Shown here piece by piece: positions 20,290-25,921 of a stretch of 25,921 nt of DNA (position 1 is its first letter; each line of letters opens with the position of its first letter). A model generated the notes under the pieces. The model was not told the origin of the DNA and made no database searches. It worked only from the letters and a program-made list of their open reading frames with translations. The position numbers and the translations under genes are program-made. The DNA comes from a virus, in IMG/VR virus record IMGVR_UViG_3300047322_000660, positions 1-25,921 of that record; one strand, 5' to 3'.

Positions 20290-20550
20290 ATGAGAATTCC
20301 TGTCACCGACAGGCGGCTGGAACGCTTCGATGCGTATCTCAGCCGGCGGCCGGTCGGCTTCATCGGCTTCGTGCTCATCGTCTTCGGCATCTTGACAGCT
20401 GTGTCGCCTCAGCACCAGTACGTGGTCAGTACCGTCTTCCTCAGCGCTGGCGGTGCCATCGAGGTGACCGTCATCTCAGCCGAGCTGCTGCTCAGCTCAC
20501 GCCGGAAACGAAGGGAACGAGAGAATGAGACTGAAGCCATCGGAGTCTGA
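20290..20550 (+). CDS. Small two-helix membrane protein
   Basis: An 86-aa protein from ATG 20290, with AGGA 6 nt upstream; the longer frame to 20203 covers the promoter and is rejected. Two hydrophobic segments (VGFIGFVLIVFGILTAVSP and VVSTVFLSAGGAIEVTVISA) are followed by a basic end (SSRRKRRERENETEAIGV). It overlaps the next membrane protein gene by 26 nt. Confidence 0.72.
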   Translation: MRIPVTDRRLERFDAYLSRRPVGFIGFVLIVFGILTAVSPQHQYVVSTVFLSAGGAIEVTVISAELLLSSRRKRRERENETEAIGV

Positions 20551-20884
20551 GCTCAACAAGCTGACCGATAACCTGGCTCAGCGTCAGGTACTTAAGGCGT
20601 TTTGCGCCGTGCTAGGCCCCGTCTTGATGGGAAGCGGCCTCGGCCAGCTGTTTCACAGCAACTACGTCACAAGTGCAGTGCTCATCACGATCTCACTGCC
20701 GTTCATCTCAGTCACGGTGGTGTCGGCGCTGCTCAACAGGCGCCTGCGTCACAAGCTAGAGCTGATACGCCAGCAAGTCGGCCGCCTGGCAGCCACCGTC
20801 ACCGTTCACCAGGTAGTATCCAAGCTGCAGCTCGATGCGAGCTGCACCGCATCCCTGGAAGGAGGCAGTGATGACAGCAGCTGA
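20525..20884 (+). CDS. Membrane protein, likely partner of the preceding gene
   Basis: A 119-aa protein. It starts with a helix (LNKLTDNLAQRQVLKAF), then two membrane segments (AVLGPVLMGSGLGQLF and SAVLITISLPFISVTVVSAL). A basic helix follows (NRRLRHKLELIRQQVGRLAA) with a short polar tail. The overlap with the upstream membrane gene implies joint translation. Function unknown. Confidence 0.7.
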   Translation: MRLKPSESELNKLTDNLAQRQVLKAFCAVLGPVLMGSGLGQLFHSNYVTSAVLITISLPFISVTVVSALLNRRLRHKLELIRQQVGRLAATVTVHQVVSKLQLDASCTASLEGGSDDSS

Positions 20885-21452
20885 GCCATACGGCGAGCTG
20901 GTGGAGATGCTCAAGCTCGACCTGGAGGCACGAGGTGACATCTGGGACGAGGCACCATGCCTGAGCTTCCTGTACGAGGCTGACGATGGCTGGCGCATCT
21001 CCAAGATCAACCTGCCTGACTACATCTGGCACCCGAACCCGGCGGCGTCTCTCAGCCTCATGGCAGATGGAGTCGGGAGTGCCATGAGCCAGTCGGAGGG
21101 CCTTCTCGGCATCACACGCCGGATCCGTCCCACTGAGTGGCGAGGGATCGCCTTCTTCTCCGAGTCATGGATGGTCGAGCAGGCGAAGTCACCCGACGAG
21201 GAGGCCGACCCCGTCTTCATGGCGATGGCTGAGGCGCGGATGCTGCACCAGCACCCCGCTCGTGAGGAGATCCGCGCCTGGTGGGCGGCGCTCGCCGACG
21301 GCACCGCCATCTCCATCGCGCTGAAGCGTGCCAGCGGCGAGACTCACTCCAGTGTGTGGGCACCTGGAGCCGGTGACAAGGAGAAACCCAAGTACCTGGG
21401 CCGGATCCCACGATCGCTGCAGCAGCTCACGAGTGTGATGTCTCAGCCTTAG
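20871..21452 (+). CDS. Unknown soluble protein
   Basis: A 193-aa protein from ATG 20871, with GGAGG 5 nt upstream; ATG 20835 is in frame but lacks this site. It overlaps the previous gene by 14 nt. The pattern WDEAPCLSFLYEADDGWRIS, IRPTEWRGIAFFSESWMVEQ and a final half with AREEIRAWWAALADGTAISI looks like a conserved alpha/beta protein seen in actinobacteria and their phages, as far as I recall. No catalytic motif, membrane segment or metal site is evident. Confidence 0.75.
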   Translation: MTAAEPYGELVEMLKLDLEARGDIWDEAPCLSFLYEADDGWRISKINLPDYIWHPNPAASLSLMADGVGSAMSQSEGLLGITRRIRPTEWRGIAFFSESWMVEQAKSPDEEADPVFMAMAEARMLHQHPAREEIRAWWAALADGTAISIALKRASGETHSSVWAPGAGDKEKPKYLGRIPRSLQQLTSVMSQP

Positions 21453-21457
21453 AGGTG

Positions 21458-21486
21458 TTTACAATGAGCACTCTAGCTGGTAGGAT
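21458..21486 (+). promoter_or_regulatory. Sigma-70-type promoter TTTACA-N17-TAGGAT
   Basis: TTTACA at 21458-21463 and TAGGAT at 21481-21486 have a 17-nt spacer and lie in GTGTTTACAA, as at 20221. A purine leader AAGGAAGAGAAGGGAGAAGG precedes the lipoprotein start at 21514. Confidence 0.78.
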
Positions 21487-21513
21487 CACCTCAAGGAAGA
21501 GAAGGGAGAAGGA

Positions 21514-22323
21514 ATGAGAGGACAGCGCACCACGGCTGCACTAGCCGGTGGCGCCTTCATCACACTGGCACTGGCAGGCTGCGGCGCCAGCCACTTGAAC
21601 TACATCAAGCCGGGTGACCCCGTCATCGCCGCCTGCCAGCAGCCGGCGGTTGCGAACCTGGACGACAGCGTCCAGGCCATCGACAATGCGAATAACAACT
21701 CCGGCGGCATCAGCGGCAACGGCACCGGCCAGATGATGAGTGACGCGCAGGTAAAAGACCTGAAGGCAGGTGCCATCAGCCTGGCTCAGATCGCCGTCAA
21801 GGTGCGAGCTGGGCATCCCGGCTTCGCCGACAGCCTGCTCAATGAAGCACAGCAGTTCTCAGTAGCCGCCGCCAGCCCCACCGGCCTGACGACGAACACC
21901 GTTGCCATCGCGACGGACAAGTACCAGTCACAGATCGACAAGAGCTGCGCCTCCTTCACCGTGGGCACTCCGCCACCGCCCGGCAAGGCCGGTCCCGGTG
22001 CGGACTGGTCCTTGGTCTTTGAGATCATCATCGGTTACTGCGTCATGATCTTCGTCACCAGCTACCTGATCGCGGTCGGCGAGCGCGCCAAGCCGAAGAA
22101 CCGGCGCATGGAGCCGTACGAGATCTTCTGGCTCAGCACCGTGTGGTGGGTGGCCTTGCTTATCCGCGCCGGTGTGATCTGGGGCCAGCTGATCGAGACG
22201 GCCACCAAGACTCCCGACGAGAAAAAGGAAGAGCGCATGAACGCGCTTGCCGCCGAGAACAGGAAGCTAGAAACTCGGCTGGCTGAGGCCAACGCCGAGA
22301 TCGCCAAGTCACTAGAGCCGTGA
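21514..22323 (+). CDS. Lipoprotein with two membrane helices and coiled-coil tail
   Basis: A 269-aa protein. A basic start followed by GGAFITLALAGC is a lipoprotein signal peptide with lipobox LALAGC, lipidated Cys23. The exported part (about 24-165) is helical and Gln/Asn/Ala-rich, with a Pro-rich linker (GTPPPPGKAGPG). Two membrane segments follow (SLVFEIIIGYCVMIFVTSYL and FWLSTVWWVALLIRAGVIWG). Next comes a charged coiled coil (ERMNALAAENRKLETRLAEA) that should be cytosolic. A lipid-anchored outer domain joined to a transmembrane hairpin could monitor or block the cell surface, as in superinfection exclusion. That role is inference. It has its own promoter. Confidence 0.83.
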   Translation: MRGQRTTAALAGGAFITLALAGCGASHLNYIKPGDPVIAACQQPAVANLDDSVQAIDNANNNSGGISGNGTGQMMSDAQVKDLKAGAISLAQIAVKVRAGHPGFADSLLNEAQQFSVAAASPTGLTTNTVAIATDKYQSQIDKSCASFTVGTPPPPGKAGPGADWSLVFEIIIGYCVMIFVTSYLIAVGERAKPKNRRMEPYEIFWLSTVWWVALLIRAGVIWGQLIETATKTPDEKKEERMNALAAENRKLETRLAEANAEIAKSLEP

Positions 22324-22324
22324 C

Positions 22325-22474
22325 ATGAGGCCGTGCAAGAAGTGCAGTGGCGTCGCTTACCACTTCCTCACCTGCCCGCTGCTGAACCTGCGGCCCGGCT
22401 GGCGAGACCGCATAAATACCTGGACGGAAGGAGACACCGAGGATGACGGTGAACTCGGGCCAGCCGATGCCTGA
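22325..22474 (+). CDS. Small zinc-finger-like protein
   Basis: A 49-aa protein from ATG 22325, one base after the lipoprotein stop, to TGA 22472-22474. PCKKCSGVAYHFLTCPLLNL shows CxxC followed by His and Cys, a plausible zinc knuckle. An acidic tail (TEGDTEDDGELGPADA) follows. It overlaps the next gene by 32 nt. The lack of a good ribosome site suggests coupled translation. Confidence 0.6.
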   Translation: MRPCKKCSGVAYHFLTCPLLNLRPGWRDRINTWTEGDTEDDGELGPADA

Positions 22475-22754
22475 GCAGCTCAAGGGATCAGCTAGACGTC
22501 AGTTCGGCCACCTGCTCGATACTGAACTCAGCCAGGAGGAGCTGGAGTTCCTCAACCAGAACGGTGACGTGATCTTCAAGGTCTTCCACGTGCTGGTCAA
22601 CGGCATGAAGGACCTGTGCCCCTCCTGCATCGAGCTCATGGGCCTGATGACGGAAAAGGAGGATCTGGACGATGACGAGGTCAGGCGTTACCTAACCGAC
22701 TGCGAGTGCGGTCAGGCTAGTGACGTGCTCGGCATCGCTGAGGCGCCGCTGTGA
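22443..22754 (+). CDS. Small helical protein with Cys pairs
   Basis: A 103-aa protein with GGAAGGAG shortly upstream of ATG 22443. It has GHLLDTELSQEELEFLNQNG, then CPSC (LCPSCIELMG) and an acidic helix before DCECGQASDV, giving a second Cys pair. It could be a small zinc-binding helical protein. The stop overlaps the next start (GTGA). Confidence 0.68.
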   Translation: MTVNSGQPMPEQLKGSARRQFGHLLDTELSQEELEFLNQNGDVIFKVFHVLVNGMKDLCPSCIELMGLMTEKEDLDDDEVRRYLTDCECGQASDVLGIAEAPL

Positions 22755-23227
22755 CTGAGGTGAAGGTGCCGGTCTTCACCGACATGATCATCCCGTTCAG
22801 CAAGGTCGCACCAGGTGACCAGCTGCTGCACAACGACGTCTTCGTCCTCGTTGAGCTGGTGAAAACCACAGACGGCCAGCCGTGGGGTGACGGCATCTAC
22901 ACACGCGTCGACGTCGATTACCGCACCGATGATGGCCACCGCTACAGCTTCGACCGGCGTGATGACACCTTGTGCGCCGTGAGGCGGCAAGTCATCAGCC
23001 CGCTGACCTACGATGGGCTGCGGTCAATGATCGCCGAGGGCACGCACACCGCCTTCAGGAAGGCGACTGACCACGCACTCGCCATGCCCATCCACCGCCT
23101 TATTGGAGAACTCCCACCGGCGGAGTGGTCCAATGTGGTGGAGTTCGTCACCGACCCGATCTGGGGTGCGATGGTACTGGGCGTGGACCCGGGCAGCTTC
23201 GCGAGATCGCGTCACGCCAGTTCATGA
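22751..23227 (+). CDS. Unknown protein
   Basis: A 158-aa protein from GTG 22751, overlapping the previous stop by 4 nt, with GAGG 7 nt upstream. The first half is strand-rich (KVAPGDQLLHNDVFVLVELV and YTRVDVDYRTDDGHRYSFDR), like a small beta-barrel or nucleic-acid-binding domain. The second half is helical (RSMIAEGTHTAFRKATDHAL). No recognised motif. Confidence 0.68.
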   Translation: MTEVKVPVFTDMIIPFSKVAPGDQLLHNDVFVLVELVKTTDGQPWGDGIYTRVDVDYRTDDGHRYSFDRRDDTLCAVRRQVISPLTYDGLRSMIAEGTHTAFRKATDHALAMPIHRLIGELPPAEWSNVVEFVTDPIWGAMVLGVDPGSFARSRHASS

Positions 23228-23252
23228 CTTAAGGGGCGACCTGCCCCAAGGG

Positions 23253-23282
23253 CCTGCAATTGTGGTATCATTCAGTTGCAGG
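23253..23282 (+). promoter_or_regulatory. Promoter of the SPFH gene flanked by an inverted repeat
   Basis: TATCAT at 23266-23271 is the -10 candidate. It lies in the centre of an imperfect 10-bp inverted repeat, CCTGCAATTG at 23253-23262 and CAGTTGCAGG at 23273-23282 (9 of 10 match). The purine leader GGGAAGGGAA follows. A repressor bound to the repeat would cover the -10. A short GGGGC/GCCCC hairpin at 23233-23247 precedes it and may end the previous transcript. Confidence 0.55.
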
Positions 23283-23316
23283 GAAGGGAAATCAACGGAA
23301 AGGATGTGAGAGCTAC

Positions 23317-24213
23317 TTGGGACTTATCGTACTCTGGGTCCTCATTGGCCTGGTGTTCCTCGGCGGTGTCATCGGCGCCTTCGTGTCTCAGGACTACAAG
23401 TTCGTCGGCGTCATCATCGCGGTTGTCGCCTTGGTCTGCGAGGTGCTGGCCATCGTCTTCGGGCTGATGACCTCCATTGGGTCCTCGGACATCGGGGTCG
23501 TCACCTCGTTTGGGAAGCCCGCGGGAGACCTCGGGCCCGGCGTGCACTTCTTGTCGCCAACGGCGAACGTCACCGTCTGGGACGGGTCGATCCAGAAGAT
23601 CAACTACGGCCGTGACAACTGCCTGCAGGTGAAGATCGGTGGCGGCCAGAACGCGTGCATCACGCTCACGTTCACCTACCGTGTCAAGGGCAGCGCGGTG
23701 GACAACCTGTTCATCCACTACCGCACGCAAGACAACGTCAATGACCTGCTGGTGACACGTGAGCTGGATCAGGCCATCAACACCAAGCTGCAGGACTACT
23801 CACCGATCGACGAGGTCGCGAAGGGCTCGAAGAACCCCACCTCCATGGTGCCGTTCATCCAGCCCATCATCCAGCAGATGCAGAACGACATCGGCGGTGA
23901 CATCGACATCAACAGCCAGTCGCTGGTGATGCCCTACGTCACCTTCGATGACGCGACCACGAACCGCCTGAACGCGTACCAGACGCAGAAGGTGGATACC
24001 CTGATCGCCCAGGAGGCCGAGGTCACCTCGGTCGCTCAGGCGAAGGCGCTGGAGAACCTGCAGAACAGCACGGCGAAGGACCCGAACGCGATTGCGGACT
24101 GGTGCTTCACCAACATCATGGCACCCGTCGTCAAGGCGGGCGGCAACCCGGCAGGCATCCAGTGCTGGCCGGGCGGCAGCTCCCCGAACGTCGTCATCAA
24201 CCCCGGGAAGTAG
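23317..24213 (+). CDS. SPFH/band-7 (stomatin-prohibitin-like) membrane protein
   Basis: A 298-aa protein if translated from TTG 23317 (MGLIVLWVLIGLVFLGG...). The frame opens earlier at 23260, but that part overlaps the promoter. Two membrane segments lie at about 2-23 and 30-51. The SPFH domain begins at about residue 55: IGVVTSFGKPAGDLGPGVHF, then a strand-rich part with ITLTFTYRVKGSAVDNLF and NDLLVTRELDQAINTKLQDY. A helical region with QKVDTLIAQEAEVTSVAQAK follows, typical of the coiled part of stomatins. Family members form oligomeric rings in membranes and often partner with FtsH-type proteases. In a phage it may modify the host membrane or protect phage products from proteolysis. A terminator follows directly. 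Confidence 0.88.
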   Translation: MGLIVLWVLIGLVFLGGVIGAFVSQDYKFVGVIIAVVALVCEVLAIVFGLMTSIGSSDIGVVTSFGKPAGDLGPGVHFLSPTANVTVWDGSIQKINYGRDNCLQVKIGGGQNACITLTFTYRVKGSAVDNLFIHYRTQDNVNDLLVTRELDQAINTKLQDYSPIDEVAKGSKNPTSMVPFIQPIIQQMQNDIGGDIDINSQSLVMPYVTFDDATTNRLNAYQTQKVDTLIAQEAEVTSVAQAKALENLQNSTAKDPNAIADWCFTNIMAPVVKAGGNPAGIQCWPGGSSPNVVINPGK

Positions 24214-24226
24214 CCATCGCGTAACG

Positions 24227-24268
24227 AGAGGCCGGGAGCCGTCAGGTTCCCGGCCTCTTCCACTTTCT
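24227..24268 (+). terminator. Rho-independent terminator after the SPFH gene
   Basis: An 11-bp stem AGAGGCCGGGA (24227-24237) pairs with TCCCGGCCTCT (24248-24258) around a 10-nt loop, followed by a pyrimidine-rich TCCACTTTCTC. It lies 14 nt past the SPFH stop and before thyX, so thyX needs readthrough or its own promoter, which I cannot see in the short gap. Confidence 0.85.
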
Positions 24269-24290
24269 CACTGCAGTAGAGAGGATGCTC

Positions 24291-25070
24291 GTGATTCAGG
24301 TCAGCCCCGTCGTCTACCTGGTAGCCAGCCCCATGGTCGACTATGACATGCTAGCCGCCTACATGGATGACGTTGGCGGTGCCGACTGGATCAGGCACCG
24401 CGGCGGCAGAGACGCGCAGGATCTCGTGGAGGCAGCCGGCCGGACCTGCTACCGCAGCTGGGCACCGGGCCTCAACCCCAACGTGAGCAAGGTCCGCTCA
24501 GACCAGGATGACTACCTCGAGAATGTGCTGGCTCAGTACCATGGCTCCGTCCTCGAGCACGCGAACTTCACCTTCATCTTCCACCAGGTCAGCCGAGTCT
24601 TCACTCACGAGCTGGTCCGCCACCGGGCTGGGACCGCCGTGTCGCAGGAGTCGATGCGCTTCGTCCGCCTGACTGAGATCCCCTTCTGGTTCCCTGAGTG
24701 GGCTCAGGAAGACAAGGAGCTCATGGGCCGGGCCCTGGTCATGCTAACTCAGATGGAGGAGTTCCAGCAGTGGATGTCCGAGCACTTCAAGCTGGATGAG
24801 CCGGGAACCAGCTTCCACGAGAAGAAGCTGAAGACCAGCTTCATGCGCCGGTTCGCTCCCGAGGGCGTCGCCAGCGATATCATGTGGACCGCCAACATCA
24901 GGACACTGCGCCACGTCATCGAGTCACGGACCGCCACCGGGGCCGAGGAGGAGATCCGCAAGGTCTTCGGCATGGTCGCCGGGATCATGAAAGAGGAGGC
25001 ACCTGCTCTGTTCGGTGACTACGCGGTCAATGACGACGGCCAGTGGGTCCCAGCCTGGCGGAAGGTCTGA
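24291..25070 (+). CDS. thyX: Flavin-dependent thymidylate synthase
   Basis: Methylates dUMP to dTMP using methylenetetrahydrofolate, with FAD and NADPH; homotetrameric in known cases. The signature is LVRHRAGTAVSQESMRFVRL at about residues 108-127. It has the RHR of the ThyX motif, but the following Ser is one residue later than in the usual RHR-X7-S; the SQES form is one I recall from other phage-type ThyX. HGSVLEHANFTFIFHQVSRV and AGRTCYRSW are also typical. GTG 24291 is preferred because GAGG lies 6 nt upstream; ATG 24285 is directly next to that site. The length of 259 aa is normal. It works with the dCMP deaminase at 18229. Confidence 0.95.
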   Translation: MIQVSPVVYLVASPMVDYDMLAAYMDDVGGADWIRHRGGRDAQDLVEAAGRTCYRSWAPGLNPNVSKVRSDQDDYLENVLAQYHGSVLEHANFTFIFHQVSRVFTHELVRHRAGTAVSQESMRFVRLTEIPFWFPEWAQEDKELMGRALVMLTQMEEFQQWMSEHFKLDEPGTSFHEKKLKTSFMRRFAPEGVASDIMWTANIRTLRHVIESRTATGAEEEIRKVFGMVAGIMKEEAPALFGDYAVNDDGQWVPAWRKV

Positions 25071-25071
25071 C

Positions 25072-25245
25072 GTGGCACAGAAGCGACGCAGAGTTGACCG
25101 GATGCCACGTAGCCGTCGTCCGAGGCGACGTGACTCCGTGGGCCGGACATACCCGAGGGGGTGCCGGCGCGTGACTGGTTACGTAGTCGTGGTATCCACC
25201 ATATTCATCATCCGAGCACTGCACAAAATCCTGCGGTACAATTAA
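25072..25245 (+). CDS. Small basic single-pass membrane protein
   Basis: A 57-aa protein from GTG 25072, just after the thyX stop, with GGAAGG 6 nt upstream. An Arg-rich N-terminus (QKRRRVDRMPRSRRPRRRDS) precedes one membrane segment (VTGYVVVVSTIFIIRAL) and a short KILRYN end. By the positive-inside rule the Arg-rich part is cytosolic, where it could bind nucleic acid or membrane lipids. Function unknown. Confidence 0.6.
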   Translation: MAQKRRRVDRMPRSRRPRRRDSVGRTYPRGCRRVTGYVVVVSTIFIIRALHKILRYN

Positions 25246-25266
25246 GCCAGTAGGGAAGGAGAGGAT
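25237..25266 (+). promoter_or_regulatory. Possible promoter and leader for the last units
   Basis: TACAAT at 25237-25242 overlaps the end of the preceding gene and is followed by TAAGCCAGTAGGGAAGGAGAGG, the purine-rich leader seen at the other plus-strand promoters. No clear -35. Confidence 0.45.
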
Positions 25267-25650
25267 TTGGCTGAGCTTGAGGTGCCAGAGCTGGTCGTGT
25301 CGTTCGCCAAGCGCGGCCACTGGCTATATCATGAGGTGACTGCCAGCTGCGGCACGAAGCTAGGTGCCTGGCAGTATGGCGACTTCGACTGGTGGCTGCG
25401 GCAGCGCAAGACCGCTGATGGCCTGCTCCGCTGGTGTGGGTATTGCTACCGGCCACCGTACAGGTGGTGGCACCTGCACACGACAGCCCCGGAGACGTGG
25501 GATATCAGCAAGCCCAGGGCTTGGTATGAATTCCGCGGCTGGCCTGCTGAGAAGGGGATGTGCACGCACCGGCGGCTGCTGAAGAACGCGATGCCACTGG
25601 CTGAGAAGGCGATGACCGAGTACGTTCTCAAGGCGCTGGCAAACATCTGA
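25267..25650 (+). CDS. Unknown Trp-rich protein
   Basis: A 127-aa protein from TTG 25267, with AAGGAGAGG just upstream. The sequence is aromatic (GHWLYHEVTASCGTKLGAWQ, FDWWLRQRKTADGLLRWCGY, YRPPYRWWHLHTTAPETWDI). CGYC sits centrally and a single Cys lies at GMCTHRRL, so zinc binding is possible. A C-terminal helix follows (AMPLAEKAMTEYVLKAL). No family recognised. Confidence 0.7.
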   Translation: MAELEVPELVVSFAKRGHWLYHEVTASCGTKLGAWQYGDFDWWLRQRKTADGLLRWCGYCYRPPYRWWHLHTTAPETWDISKPRAWYEFRGWPAEKGMCTHRRLLKNAMPLAEKAMTEYVLKALANI

Positions 25651-25670
25651 CAAAAAGGAGGCAGAAGGAA

Positions 25671-25921
25671 ATGCAAGTCAAGGTGATAAGCCCCGGCCGC
25701 GGTTTCACAGCCGGCGTCATCATCAGCAGCAAGCTGGTGCCCGTCTATGAGCCGAGTCCCGGAGACTACTGGGTCGCCGGGGTCGCCGGCGCCAGGTTCG
25801 CCATCGAGGTAGACAACCTCGGCAGCCGCGCCGAGGTCCTGTGCAGCATCGACGGCCGCAACACACTGAAGGATGAGGAAGCCAGCTGGGACACGAACCA
25901 GGGCCTCGTCATCCCCGCCTA
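25671..25921 (+). CDS. Partial phage protein, possibly structural or head-associated
   Basis: ATG 25671 follows AAGGAGGCAGAAGGAA. The frame is open for 83 codons to the window edge, so the C-terminus is missing. VDNLGSRAEVLCSIDGRNTL with DEEASWDTNQGLVIPAY resembles a conserved phage domain (N-x-x-x-R-x-EV-x-x-S-x-DG-x-x-x-L ... GLVIPAY) that I recall from several unrelated tailed phages, of uncertain structural role. The strand-rich start (KVISPGRGFTAGVIISSKLV) fits a beta protein. Confidence 0.7.
   Translation, partial: MQVKVISPGRGFTAGVIISSKLVPVYEPSPGDYWVAGVAGARFAIEVDNLGSRAEVLCSIDGRNTLKDEEASWDTNQGLVIPA

Noticed and set aside
23260-23316. Earlier start for the SPFH protein
   Set aside because: The upstream part covers the -10 box and leader and encodes a polar, non-SPFH stretch; TTG 23317 leads straight into the first membrane segment.
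1-25921. tRNA genes, CRISPR arrays, integrase or insertion sequences
   Set aside because: No cloverleaf-like or direct-repeat-spacer pattern, no tyrosine or serine recombinase motifs and no transposase motifs were seen on either strand by eye; a covariance-model search would be needed to exclude degenerate tRNAs.

Overview
The window looks like part of the genome of a tailed double-stranded DNA phage (Caudoviricetes) of an actinobacterium, most likely a Streptomyces-like host. The case rests on a complete large terminase, a probable small terminase, a glycine-rich tail-type protein, and a secreted LysM plus lysozyme-like lysin. Nucleotide-metabolism genes (dCMP deaminase, ThyX), very tight gene packing, many GTG and TTG starts and moderately high GC also fit. 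I see no tRNA, CRISPR array, integrase or insertion sequence. No portal, capsid protease or major capsid gene is recognisable, so those must lie elsewhere.

Left part (1-5678, all minus strand): read in the direction of transcription, this starts with two small proteins. A probable virion-decoration set follows: a GT4 glycosyltransferase that appears to start at ATT, a 22-codon ORF, a CmoB-like methyltransferase, a second SAM methyltransferase, a small ORF and a GT-A glycosyltransferase. Then come a probable virion protein and a long glycine-rich fibre-like protein. The fibre-like protein ends in Pro/Val/Arg repeats and runs off the left edge.

Centre (5690-14533): minus-strand packaging and lysis genes are interrupted by short plus-strand cassettes. 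The minus genes are a 928-aa protein with three HGW-type repeats, TerL with a C-terminal zinc ribbon, a TerS-like HTH protein and a lysin with its own terminator. The plus cassettes are 5755-6495 (papain-like protein), 10906-11976 (four small genes) and 13627-14533 (small protein plus membrane protein). They resemble morons, and the first two share an almost identical promoter.

Right-centre (14457-20161, minus strand): about 17 small, often overlapping genes. They include a DUF6378-like protein, several zinc-ribbon-like proteins, a run of small membrane proteins and a dCMP deaminase. One transcript may be leaderless.

Right part (20224-25921, plus strand): several short transcription units, each with a visible -10 element and a purine-rich leader. 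They encode membrane proteins, a lipoprotein with two later membrane segments, an SPFH/band-7 membrane protein followed by a strong terminator, ThyX and small unknowns. dCMP deaminase and ThyX together would supply dTMP for phage DNA. All functional calls come from reading motifs in the translated sequence; no database search was run.
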